Source: Bacteroidota bacterium (GTDB lineage Bacteria; Bacteroidota; Bacteroidia; B-17B0; Aurantibacillaceae). Taken from it: 17,281 nt of DNA. How positions within the stretch are numbered: position 1 is the stretch's first letter; every line of letters starts with the position of its first letter. Location of the stretch: NCBI GenBank assembly GCA_025360565.1, contig JANYBY010000251.1, positions 1-17,281 of the forward strand, written 5' to 3'. This document shows positions 1 to 7,576 of the stretch, one piece after another. Under the pieces are notes generated by a model that worked only from the letters and a program-made list of their open reading frames with translations, did no database searches and was not told where the DNA came from. The position numbers were made by a program, and so were the translations under genes.

Positions 1-2339
1 AACACCTCTTTAAAATTTACTTTTGTAAAATCTGCCAGCTTACTTACACAGGTTGGGTAACGTAATAATTTTTTCGGTGTAAAACAGATCAGTGGTTTAC
101 GGAAATCTCTTTTCAGCTGACGGCGAATAACGTGAAATTGCTGCGCCGGGGTTGTAGCATTAACTATCTGAATATTATTTTCGGCGCATTGCTGTAAAAA
201 CCGTTCAATACGAGCGCTCGAATGCTCAGGCCCCATGCCTTCGTAACCGTGTGGCAGTAACATGATCAAGCCATTCATACGACGCCATTTATATTCAGCC
301 GAAACCAAATACTGGTCAATGATTATTTGTGCGCCGTTAAAAAAATCACCAAACTGTGCTTCCCAAATACAAAGTGTATTTGGCGCGGCAAACGCGTAAC
401 CGTATTCAAATCCTAAAACACCGTATTCGCTTAATAAGGAATTATAAATATCTAAATTAACCTCAGCTCCAATATTATTCAGCGGAGTGTATTCTTTTTC
501 GGTGTCTTCCACTTTTACAACGGCGTGCCTATGTGAAAAAGTTCCGCGTTCAACATCCTGCCCGCTTATACGAACATGAAATCCTTCTTTCATTAAACTG
601 GCGTAAGCCATTAATTCGCCGGTTGCCCAATCGTAATTTTCATTGGCAATCATCGCCCTTCTGTCATCAAACACTTTCTGAATTTTATTAAAGAATTTTT
701 GATCCTTCGGTAATTCAGAGATCTTATTGGCAATTTCTAAAAATAATTTTTCATCAATAGCCGTTTTTGGCGATTCGTCAAAATCCTTGTCAGTAGCCAT
801 TTTCACGCCTTTCCAGTATCCATCCAAAAAAGAAGTGATCTTCGCTTTTTCGGTTTTTCGCGCTTCATCTAAATTAGAATCCAACTCAGCCCTGAAGGCA
901 GCTTCAATTACTTTTGACTCAGCAGCCAATTCCGAACCTTCTTTTTTTAATTCATCAACATAAATATCTTTTGGGTTTGGATGCGCCGCAATTGCTTTGT
1001 ATAAAGTGGGCTGAGTAAAACGCGGTTCATCTCCCTCGTTATGCCCATATTTGCGGTAACATAAAATATCAATGAATACATCGCGATGAAAAGTTTGACG
1101 GAATTCCATTGCTAATTTTGAAACAAAACACAAGGCTTCCACATCATCGCCATTTACGTGAAACACCGGTGATAGAACAAGCTTTGCAACATCGGTACAA
1201 TAAGTAGCCGAACGGCCATCGGTAAAATTTGTGGTAAAACCAATTTGATTATTTACAATAAAATGCACTGTGCCCCCGGTCTTATAACCATCGAGCTGAC
1301 TCATTTGTAAAACTTCGTAAACTATACCTTGCCCTGCAATAGCAGCATCGCCGTGTAATAAAATAGGACAGGCTTTTGAAAAATCGCCATCGTGATGTGT
1401 GTCAATTTTTGCACGCACAATTCCTTCAACAACCGGATTTACAGTTTCAAGATGCGAAGGGTTTGGCGTTAAACTGATGTGGATCTTTTTGCCTTCTTCC
1501 GTAACCTGATCGGATGAATAACCCATATGGTATTTTACATCCCCGTCAAAAAGCGAATCCTCGCTCGGTCTTCCTTCAAATTCAGTAAACACATCTTTGT
1601 ATGTTTTGTGCATAATGTTGGTGAGGATATTTAACCTTCCGCGATGCGGCATACCAATTACATAATCCTGAATTCCTAAATGTGCGCCATGATTAATTAA
1701 AGCCTGCATGGCCGGAATCAAAGCTTCGCCGCCCTCTAACGAAAAACGTTTTTGCCCAACAAATTTTGTGTGTAAATAATTTTCGAAAACTACCGCGTGA
1801 ATTAAATTCACCAAAATATCTTTTTTCTCTGCTGTCGAAAATTTAGGAGTGTTCTTTGTTTTCTCCATGTATTCCTGCAGCCATTTTAAAGATTGGGGTT
1901 CGCGCATAAACATATATTCCGCCCCCACGCTCTGGCAATACGTTTGCTCCAAATGCGCAATAATATCTTTTAATTTTGCATCGCCAATTCCGATCTCAGT
2001 TCCGGCGTGAAAAACAGTTTCCAGATCTTTTTCCGTTAACCCGAAATTTTTAATATCTAACGTTGGCTCATATTGCCTACGCTCCCTAACCGGATTTGTT
2101 TTTGTAAATAAATGTCCACGCTGGCGATAACCCGAAATTAAACTGATTACTTTAAATTCTTTCGAAACATTTTCCGGAACGCCACCGCTTTTACTTTCGT
2201 AATTGGTGTTTGCAAATTCAAATCCCTTAAAAAAATCGCGCCAAGAGGCATCCACCGAATCGGCATTCTGACAATATTGCAAATAAAGGCTCTCAATCGC
2301 GCTTACATCGCTCGTTCCTACATATGAAAATTTATCCAT
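1..2339 (-). CDS. sucA: 2-oxoglutarate dehydrogenase E1 component (3' end outside window)
   Basis: This is the thiamine-diphosphate-dependent E1 subunit of the 2-oxoglutarate dehydrogenase complex, which decarboxylates 2-oxoglutarate and succinylates E2 in the TCA cycle. The reading frame is open from ATG at 2339 to the window edge, giving 779 codons of a family that is usually 900-930 residues, so roughly 150 C-terminal residues are missing. The N-terminus (MDKFSYVGTSDVSAIESLYL) is the short E2-binding type. Conserved blocks follow: GMPHRGRLNIL near residue 230, the ThDP/metal block HGDAAIAGQG near 330, NNQIGFTT shortly after, and YGHNEGDEP near 430. The visible C-terminal part reads RKPLICFTPKKLLRYP, a typical E1 motif. 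The gene is divergent from the kor gene set. The E2 gene, if adjacent, would lie beyond the left edge. No frameshift was seen. Confidence 0.96.
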   Translation of the reverse strand, partial: MDKFSYVGTSDVSAIESLYLQYCQNADSVDASWRDFFKGFEFANTNYESKSGGVPENVSKEFKVISLISGYRQRGHLFTKTNPVRERRQYEPTLDIKNFGLTEKDLETVFHAGTEIGIGDAKLKDIIAHLEQTYCQSVGAEYMFMREPQSLKWLQEYMEKTKNTPKFSTAEKKDILVNLIHAVVFENYLHTKFVGQKRFSLEGGEALIPAMQALINHGAHLGIQDYVIGMPHRGRLNILTNIMHKTYKDVFTEFEGRPSEDSLFDGDVKYHMGYSSDQVTEEGKKIHISLTPNPSHLETVNPVVEGIVRAKIDTHHDGDFSKACPILLHGDAAIAGQGIVYEVLQMSQLDGYKTGGTVHFIVNNQIGFTTNFTDGRSATYCTDVAKLVLSPVFHVNGDDVEALCFVSKLAMEFRQTFHRDVFIDILCYRKYGHNEGDEPRFTQPTLYKAIAAHPNPKDIYVDELKKEGSELAAESKVIEAAFRAELDSNLDEARKTEKAKITSFLDGYWKGVKMATDKDFDESPKTAIDEKLFLEIANKISELPKDQKFFNKIQKVFDDRRAMIANENYDWATGELMAYASLMKEGFHVRISGQDVERGTFSHRHAVVKVEDTEKEYTPLNNIGAEVNLDIYNSLLSEYGVLGFEYGYAFAAPNTLCIWEAQFGDFFNGAQIIIDQYLVSAEYKWRRMNGLIMLLPHGYEGMGPEHSSARIERFLQQCAENNIQIVNATTPAQQFHVIRRQLKRDFRKPLICFTPKKLLRYPTCVSKLADFTKVNFKEV

Positions 2340-2361
2340 CTTCTATCTTTTAAAATATCTT

Positions 2362-2369
2362 CAAATTTA
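2362..2369 (-). promoter_or_regulatory. sucA: candidate -7 element for sucA
   Basis: On the minus strand the octamer TAAATTTG matches the Bacteroidota -7 consensus TAnnTTTG exactly. It lies 22 bp before the sucA ATG, which suits a short leader. No clear TTG -33 element sits 19-21 bp further upstream, so this is a half-supported promoter call. Confidence 0.4.
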
Positions 2370-2552
2370 GCAAAATATATATAAAATCATAACGCATTTA
2401 AATTTTCAATAATTTTTTAAAGAACCATCCTTCAATTATCTAAAATTTAGATTGTAATGCCTTAAAAACCCAATGTTTACGGGCTTTTTCAGCCTTTATT
2501 AACAAGCTCCCTTTTTTTGTTGCCTTGTGTATGTTTATATTGAAAATTATAT

Positions 2553-2560
2553 TAATTTTG
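2553..2560 (+). promoter_or_regulatory. candidate -7 element for the kor gene set
   Basis: TAATTTTG matches TAnnTTTG exactly. The nearest suitable TTG (2525-2527) is 25 bp upstream, longer than the usual 19-21 bp, so the -33 half is weak. Transcription would start near 2566, which places the inverted repeat at 2562-2621 at the very 5' end of the leader. Confidence 0.35.
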
Positions 2561-2561
2561 A

Positions 2562-2621
2562 AGCTCTTCTTTAAATTTTGCCTGTAATTTTAGACACAAA
2601 ATCAAAGAAATTTAAAGAGCT
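2562..2621 (+). repeat. inverted repeat / leader hairpin before the kor flavoprotein gene
   Basis: The left arm 2562-2578 and right arm 2608-2621 (AAATTTAAAGAGCT) pair over 14 bp with one 3-nt bulge at 2569-2571. Within the loop, 2587-2591 and 2598-2602 (ATTTT/AAAAT) could pair again. The structure ends 26 nt before the TTG start codon. It could stabilise the mRNA, act in regulation, or be a DNA-level operator. No U-tract follows, so it is not an intrinsic terminator. Confidence 0.45.
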
Positions 2622-2647
2622 ATACTAATAAATAAAAAGATAAAAAT

Positions 2648-4444
2648 TTGAAGCCAACCGACATTAAAGACCCGGAGTATTTCCATAAAGTGGTCGATTG
2701 CCAATATGCTTGTCCGGCACATACACCGGTTCCGCATTACATTCGTTTAATTGCGGAAGGAAAATACCCTGAAGCATACATGGTAAATTGGGATTCAAAC
2801 GTATTTCCCGGAATTTTGGGCCGTACTTGTGATCGCCCCTGTGAGCCCGCTTGCCGCCGTGTACGTGTGGAAGAGGAGCCCGTTGCTATATGCAGATTAA
2901 AACGTGTTGCCGCCGATAATAAAGGCGATGTAAAAAGATTAATGCCTCAAGGGCCTTTTAAAGCAAATGGAAAAAAGGTGGCTTTAGTTGGTGCCGGCCC
3001 TGCATCTTTAACAGTTGCACGCGATCTTGCTCCGCTTGGTTACGAATTGCATTTGTTTGATGAATTAAAAGCCGGCGGCGGTTTTATGCGCAGTCAAATT
3101 CCTTCTTTCCGTTTACCTGAAACGGTATTAGATGAAGAAGTAAATTTTATTTTAGATCTTGGAATTAAAACACATTTTAATCATTACGTAGCGAGCATGA
3201 AAGAGTTGCTCACAAAAGATTATGATGCCGTGTTTGTTGGAACAGGTGCGCCTCGCGGACGTGATCTGCCGGATCTGCCGGGCCGCCAAGAAGGCAAAGA
3301 AAATATTCATTTGGGAATTAATTGGCTGGGAAGTGTTGCTTTTGAACACACAAAAAAAATTGGTAAAAATGTAATTGTGCTTGGTGGTGGAAATACCGCT
3401 ATGGATTGTTGCCGCACCTCGCGCAGACTTGGTGGCGAAAATGTAAAAGTGGTTGTACGTAGCCCTTTTGCCGAAATGAAAGCTTCGCCTTGGGAAAAAG
3501 AAGACGCGCAACATGAAGATATTCCTATCATTGATAATCATGTTCCAAAATCTTTTGTGGTTGAAAATGGAAAATTAAAAGGCATGACCTTTGAAAAAGT
3601 GAAAGCCGAATATGACGCAGCAGGAAAAAGAAAATTAGTTCCGGTTGGCGGACCGGATGTGTTTTTTGAAGCAGATGATGTGTTGATAGCTGTTGGACAA
3701 GAAAATAGTTTCCCTTGGATAGAACGCGATTGCGGAATTGAATTTGATAAATGGGAAATGCCTGTTGTGGATGAAAAAACGTTTTGTTCAACCAATACAA
3801 AAGTATTTTTTGGAGGCGATGCAGCCTGGGGGCCAAAGAACGTAATTACAGCGGTGGCACACGGTCATCAAGCCGCAATTTCTGTAGATATTTTTTGCAA
3901 TAAAAAAGATCTTGTAAAAGATCGTCTTTCGCCATTTGTAAATTTGGTGAGCCAAAAAATGGGAATTCACGAATGGGGATACGATAGTGAAGTAGTGATC
4001 GATCAGCGTTACGCGGTGCCGCAAGCCGATAAAAAAGTAACCTTAACCAACAGAAAAAAAGAAGTTGAATTAGGCTTTGATCTGCCAACCGGATTTAAGG
4101 AAGCAGAACGTTGTTTAAATTGCGACATTCAAACTGTTTTTACCGAAACCAAATGTATTGAGTGCGATGCTTGCGTGGATATTTGCCCAACAGCTTGTAT
4201 CACTTTTACCGAAAATGCGGAAGCGGAAACAGATCTGCGCGCCATGTTAAAACAACCTGCTACAAATAAAACACAAGATCTTTATGTGTCGGATGTTCTG
4301 CCTACCAAACGTGTAATGGTAAAGGATGAGAACGTTTGTTTGCATTGTGGCTTGTGTGCTGAACGCTGCCCTACGGCGGCCTGGGACATGCAAAAATTCT
4401 TTTACAATGTTACAAAAGCGCACACACACGCTTGCAGCAAATAA
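2648..4444 (+). CDS. FAD-dependent NAD(P) oxidoreductase with [4Fe-4S] domains, GltD-like, partner of KorAB
   Basis: The 598-residue protein is related to the glutamate synthase small subunit and dihydropyrimidine dehydrogenase flavoproteins. Residues 18-82 carry the N-terminal iron-sulfur domain with Cys 18, 22, 61, 65, 69 and 82. An FAD fold follows (VALVGAGPAS, 111-120), then a NAD(P) fold (VLGGGNTAMDCCR, from 244), then an FAD-closing motif FFGGDAAWGP near 387. The C-terminus adds a two-cluster ferredoxin domain: CIECDACVDICP (Cys 503, 506, 509, 513) and CLHCGLCAERCP (Cys 564, 567, 570, 574). Plain GltD proteins usually lack this C-terminal domain. The start is TTG: an in-frame TAA lies at 2633 and the next in-frame ATG would delete the first cysteines. 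No GltB large subunit is nearby and korAB follow directly. I infer that it passes electrons between KorAB and NAD(P) rather than making glutamate. Confidence 0.85.
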   Translation: MKPTDIKDPEYFHKVVDCQYACPAHTPVPHYIRLIAEGKYPEAYMVNWDSNVFPGILGRTCDRPCEPACRRVRVEEEPVAICRLKRVAADNKGDVKRLMPQGPFKANGKKVALVGAGPASLTVARDLAPLGYELHLFDELKAGGGFMRSQIPSFRLPETVLDEEVNFILDLGIKTHFNHYVASMKELLTKDYDAVFVGTGAPRGRDLPDLPGRQEGKENIHLGINWLGSVAFEHTKKIGKNVIVLGGGNTAMDCCRTSRRLGGENVKVVVRSPFAEMKASPWEKEDAQHEDIPIIDNHVPKSFVVENGKLKGMTFEKVKAEYDAAGKRKLVPVGGPDVFFEADDVLIAVGQENSFPWIERDCGIEFDKWEMPVVDEKTFCSTNTKVFFGGDAAWGPKNVITAVAHGHQAAISVDIFCNKKDLVKDRLSPFVNLVSQKMGIHEWGYDSEVVIDQRYAVPQADKKVTLTNRKKEVELGFDLPTGFKEAERCLNCDIQTVFTETKCIECDACVDICPTACITFTENAEAETDLRAMLKQPATNKTQDLYVSDVLPTKRVMVKDENVCLHCGLCAERCPTAAWDMQKFFYNVTKAHTHACSK

Positions 4445-4457
4445 TTTAATACAACAC

Positions 4458-4580
4458 AATTGCCACGATCTTTAGGTCGTGGCAATTATAAAAAAACAAA
4501 AATGGGCTTTAGCCCAATAAACAAAGGGGTTTGGCTAAAGCCTGAAATTAAATTTAATCAGCGACCTAAAGGTCGTTGCA
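4458..4580. repeat. REPIN-like nested palindromic repeat between the flavoprotein gene and korA
   Basis: Four small palindromes are packed into the 149-bp gap. A 13-bp stem (4458-4470/4475-4487) has a TTTA loop and one G-T pair. TGGGCTTTAGCCCA lies at 4503-4516, GGCTAAAGCC at 4533-4542, and CGACCTAAAGGTCG at 4562-4575. The outer two are inverted copies of each other (16 of 19 positions, 4462-4480 against 4561-4579). The inner two share a perfect 10-nt inverted match. The whole is therefore a concentric inverted pair, as in REP doublets (REPINs). No T-run follows any stem. It may tune expression between the two genes. Confidence 0.7.
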
Positions 4581-4593
4581 AAAAACAAGAAAG

Positions 4594-6411
4594 ATGTCCA
4601 ATACTAAAGTAAACGATTTTGTTGTAAGATTTGCCAACGTGAACGGAACAGGTTCGGCCAGTGCGAATTTTCTTTTTACGAAAGCCATTTTCAGAATGGG
4701 AATTCCGGTAACACCGAAAAATATTTTTCCATCAAACATACAGGGCTTGCCAACTTGGTACGAAGTGCGTGTGAGCGAAAAAGGATATTTGGGAAGAAGA
4801 GAGGGAATAGATATGATGGTTGCGGTAAATCCGCAAAGCATGTTAAATGATGTGAAGGCCGTAAAATCCGGAGGTTATTTTTTATACGACAGTTCAAAAA
4901 AATTGCACGATCAATATATTCGAGAAGACATTCATTACATCGGCATTCCTTTAATGACACTTTGCAACGAGGCTTATACCGATGCGCGCCAAAGACAATT
5001 ATTTAAAAATATTGTTTACGTTGGGGCATTGATCGCTTTATTGGACATTGAATTTAAAGAAGTAGAAGGGCTTTTAGCAGATCAGTTTCAAGGCAAAGAA
5101 AAATTAATCCCATCTAATATTAAAGCCTTACAATTAGGAATAGATTACATTCACAAAAATTTTAAATACCCTTTAGATATTCGCGTTGAACGCCGCAATC
5201 TTTTGAAGGATGCAATTATGATGGAAGGTAACGCGGCCTGCGGACTAGGCGCTGTTTACGCGGGAGCAACATTTGCAGCATGGTATCCCATTACGCCTTC
5301 AACTTCAGTAGTAGAAGGATTTGCCGAGTACGCCGCAGAATTTCGCACAGATAAAATTACGGGCAAAAAAAATGTTGCCATTGTGCAGGCCGAAGATGAA
5401 TTGGCCGCAATAGGAATGGTAATTGGCGCCAATTGGAATGGCGCCCGTTCTTTTACAGCAACAAGCGGACCGGGTTTATCTTTAATGAATGAATTTTTGG
5501 GCTTGGCTTATTTCGCCGAAATTCCAACAGTATTAGTTGATGTTCAACGCACAGGTCCTTCAACCGGAATGCCAACGCGTACACAGCAATCAGATATTTT
5601 AGAAGCGGCTTATGCTTCACACGGAGATACAAAACATGTATTGGTTTTTCCATCTACACCAAAAGAATGTTTTGAATTGGTAGCAGACTCATTTGATCTT
5701 GCCGAGCAATTACAAACACCCGTTATTGTAATGATTGACCTTGATCTGGGAATGAACGATCACGTAACACCGCCATTAGTGTGGGATGATAAACGCGAAT
5801 ACAAAAGAGGAAAAGTATTAAGCGCTGCTGATCTTGAAAAGATAGAAAAGTTTGGTAGATATTTAGATGTGGATAATGATGGGATCACCTATCGCACTAT
5901 TCCCGGAACACACGCCTCGAAAGGATCTTTCTTTACGCGTGGCACTTCAAGAGATGAGTATGCCGCTTATACCGAAGATAGTGCGGCTTATCAGCGCAAC
6001 ATGGATCGTTTGATAAAAAAATGGAACACCGCGAAAGACATGGTGCCGGCACCGCAAGTGTACAATCAAAAAAATAATTCTGAAAATGGAATTTTATTTT
6101 TTGGAACTTCACAATACGCTGCCGAAGAAGCAATGGATATTTTAAAGCAAGAGGGGATTGCGATGGATGCTATTCGTTTACGAGGTTTCCCTTTCAATAA
6201 AACAGTTGAAGATTTTGTTAAGTCGCATAAAAAAGTTTTTGTGATAGAACAAAACCGCGATGCGCAAATGAAAAGTTTATTGATGATAGAATTACAAGCC
6301 GACCCGAATAAATTAATTTCTGTTTTAAATTACGATGGTATGCCTATTACAGCGGATAATATTTTGAAACAGATCACGAAAAATTTATCGCCTTCCTCTA
6401 AACTTAATTAG
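4594..6411 (+). CDS. korA: 2-oxoacid:acceptor oxidoreductase, fused gamma-alpha subunit
   Basis: This subunit works with KorB to oxidise a 2-oxoacid, probably 2-oxoglutarate, and CoA to acyl-CoA and CO2, passing electrons to an iron-sulfur acceptor. The 605-residue protein has the gamma domain first (about 8-195, starting VNDFVVRFANVNGTGSASAN) and then the alpha domain. The alpha part begins at EGNAACGLGAVYAGATFAAW (about 211) with YPITPST, followed by IVQAEDELAAIGMVIGANWN, TATSGPGLSLMNE and QRTGPSTGMPTRTQQSD, all hallmark blocks of the family. The C-terminal domain ends with VIEQNRDAQMKSLL. The ATG at 4594 is preferred over an in-frame TTG at 4576 because the TTG lies inside the repeat element and adds only six unconserved residues. 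The 89-bp gap to korB and shared strand suggest one operon. Substrate choice rests on family resemblance. Confidence 0.93.
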   Translation: MSNTKVNDFVVRFANVNGTGSASANFLFTKAIFRMGIPVTPKNIFPSNIQGLPTWYEVRVSEKGYLGRREGIDMMVAVNPQSMLNDVKAVKSGGYFLYDSSKKLHDQYIREDIHYIGIPLMTLCNEAYTDARQRQLFKNIVYVGALIALLDIEFKEVEGLLADQFQGKEKLIPSNIKALQLGIDYIHKNFKYPLDIRVERRNLLKDAIMMEGNAACGLGAVYAGATFAAWYPITPSTSVVEGFAEYAAEFRTDKITGKKNVAIVQAEDELAAIGMVIGANWNGARSFTATSGPGLSLMNEFLGLAYFAEIPTVLVDVQRTGPSTGMPTRTQQSDILEAAYASHGDTKHVLVFPSTPKECFELVADSFDLAEQLQTPVIVMIDLDLGMNDHVTPPLVWDDKREYKRGKVLSAADLEKIEKFGRYLDVDNDGITYRTIPGTHASKGSFFTRGTSRDEYAAYTEDSAAYQRNMDRLIKKWNTAKDMVPAPQVYNQKNNSENGILFFGTSQYAAEEAMDILKQEGIAMDAIRLRGFPFNKTVEDFVKSHKKVFVIEQNRDAQMKSLLMIELQADPNKLISVLNYDGMPITADNILKQITKNLSPSSKLN

Positions 6412-6424
6412 CGGCAGTAAGTCA

Positions 6425-6451
6425 GGTCGAGTGGAGTCGAGACCCGAGACC
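6425..6451. repeat. REP-like short repeat between korA and korB
   Basis: The stretch contains GGTCGAGTGGAGTCGAGACC (6425-6444) followed at once by a second copy of CGAGACC (6438-6444 and 6445-6451). It is GC-rich in an otherwise A-rich spacer. Its outer GGTC/GACC ends can pair. From memory it resembles the CTCGACTCCACTCGACC-type intergenic repeats seen in several bacterial genomes, but this was not searched. It differs in sequence from the repeat upstream of korA. Confidence 0.45.
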
Positions 6452-6500
6452 AGGAGGCAGTAAAAAAAATGAAAAATAAATAATAGAAAAAAATTAAGAT

Positions 6501-7553
6501 ATGAGTTACGTAAAACCGAAATTTCGTCACCCCGAATTACCAAAAAACAAATTGGGTTATACTGTTGATTATTACGAAGGCGCGCTTTCTACACTCTGCG
6601 CGGGCTGCGGACACGATTCGATCAGCTCTGCCATTATACAAGGTTGCTACGAAATGAATATTGAACCGCATCGTTTAGCAAAACTTTCGGGCATTGGTTG
6701 TTCGTCAAAAACACCGGCTTATTTTTTAAGTAATTCTCACGGGTTTAATTCTGTTCACGGGCGTATGCCTTCAGTTGCAACCGGCGCCAACATGGCTAAC
6801 CGCGATCTTATTTATTTTGGCGTGTCGGGCGATGGTGATACCGCCAGTATTGGCATGGGGCAATTTGTGCATGTAATTCGCCGTAATTTAAATATGACTT
6901 ATATTGTAATGAATAACGGTTGTTACGGTTTAACAAAGGGACAAGATTCTGCAACAGCAGATGAAGGTTCTAAAAATAAAACAGGCCAGGTAAATTTATT
7001 TGAATCTATTGACCTTGCAAGTTTAGCCATTGAACTGGGCGCAACATTTGTAGCGCAAAGTTTTTCGGGAGATAAAACACAATTGGTCCCGTTAATTAAA
7101 GCGGCCATGAAACATCCGGGTTTTGCATTTATAAATGTTATTTCGCCTTGCGTTACCTTTAATAATAATTTAGGCTCTACAAAATCGTACGATTATGTTC
7201 GCGAACACGTTGAAGCAACAGCCACAATGGATTTTGTGCCGCAAATGCAGGAAATAAGTGTGAGTTACGATAAAGGAAGTCAAAAGCAGGTAAAAATGCA
7301 CGACGGTTCTTTGATCACGTTAAATAAATTAGCGGAAGAGTGGGATCCTCTGAACAGACAATCGGCTATGAACGCGGTGTTGAATGCCAAATCAAAAGGC
7401 GAAATATTAACGGGTTTATTATATGTAAATCCCGATTCAAAAGATCTTCACCACCTAATTCAAACAAGTGATAAGCCTTTAAACTCTCTTGTAAAATCGG
7501 AACTTTGTCCGGGTGCAGATGCGCTAAAAGAAATTAACGCGGGGTTGAGGTAG
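6501..7553 (+). CDS. korB: 2-oxoacid:acceptor oxidoreductase, beta subunit
   Basis: The 350-residue beta subunit binds thiamine diphosphate and the proximal [4Fe-4S] cluster. The likely cluster ligands are Cys33 and Cys36 (LCAGCGHDS), Cys67 (GIGCSSK) and Cys217 (ISPCVTF). The ThDP motif runs from GDGD at 110-113 to NNG at 138-140, followed by YGLTKGQ. Residues HGRMPSVATGANMAN (86-100) are a strongly conserved block. Length fits the 330-350-residue family range. It follows korA on the same strand. Its stop codon is 8 bp from the gatA stop on the opposite strand. No separate ferredoxin-like delta subunit is encoded here. The upstream flavoprotein's C-terminal clusters could fill that role. Confidence 0.94.
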   Translation: MSYVKPKFRHPELPKNKLGYTVDYYEGALSTLCAGCGHDSISSAIIQGCYEMNIEPHRLAKLSGIGCSSKTPAYFLSNSHGFNSVHGRMPSVATGANMANRDLIYFGVSGDGDTASIGMGQFVHVIRRNLNMTYIVMNNGCYGLTKGQDSATADEGSKNKTGQVNLFESIDLASLAIELGATFVAQSFSGDKTQLVPLIKAAMKHPGFAFINVISPCVTFNNNLGSTKSYDYVREHVEATATMDFVPQMQEISVSYDKGSQKQVKMHDGSLITLNKLAEEWDPLNRQSAMNAVLNAKSKGEILTGLLYVNPDSKDLHHLIQTSDKPLNSLVKSELCPGADALKEINAGLR

Positions 7554-7576
7554 GGTTTTAATTAAATCCTCCCCGC
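7539..7576. terminator. GC-rich hairpin spanning the korB and gatA stop codons
   Basis: GCGGGG (7539-7544) pairs with CCCCGC (7571-7576), and AGG (7548-7550) with CCT (7568-7570), leaving a TTG bulge. The loop contains the 8-bp gap between the converging genes. There is no U-tract after the stem on either strand, so it is a candidate bidirectional 3'-end structure rather than a textbook terminator. Confidence 0.3.

Larger units (their letters stand above)
2340..2647. other. divergent intergenic region between sucA and the kor gene set
   Basis: This 308-bp, very AT-rich region has no credible reading frame. It holds a candidate -7 box for each direction, a leader inverted repeat at 2562-2621, and a dyad at 2439-2451 (TCTAAAATTTAGA, odd centre) that could be an operator placed between the two promoters. 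I see no tRNA or recognisable riboswitch fold. Divergent control of two alternative 2-oxoglutarate-oxidising enzymes from this region is an inference from the layout. Confidence 0.5.

Noticed and set aside
727..963. 78-residue plus-strand frame within sucA
   Set aside because: It is Ser/Phe-rich antisense to conserved SucA sequence.
3152..3541. 129-residue minus-strand frame inside the flavoprotein gene
   Set aside because: It is a shadow of a gene with well-placed FAD and NAD(P) motifs; the translation is low-complexity and has no recognisable domain.
2648..4444. Glutamate synthase small subunit (gltD)
   Set aside because: No large subunit is adjacent, the C-terminal two-cluster ferredoxin domain is unusual for GltD, and korAB follow directly.
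4458..4487. Intrinsic terminator after the flavoprotein gene
   Set aside because: The stem is strong but is followed by A-rich sequence with no U-tract on either strand, and it is one part of a nested repeat.
4576..4593. TTG start six codons upstream for korA
   Set aside because: It lies inside the palindromic repeat and the added residues are not part of the conserved gamma domain; the ATG at 4594 has an A/G-rich leader.
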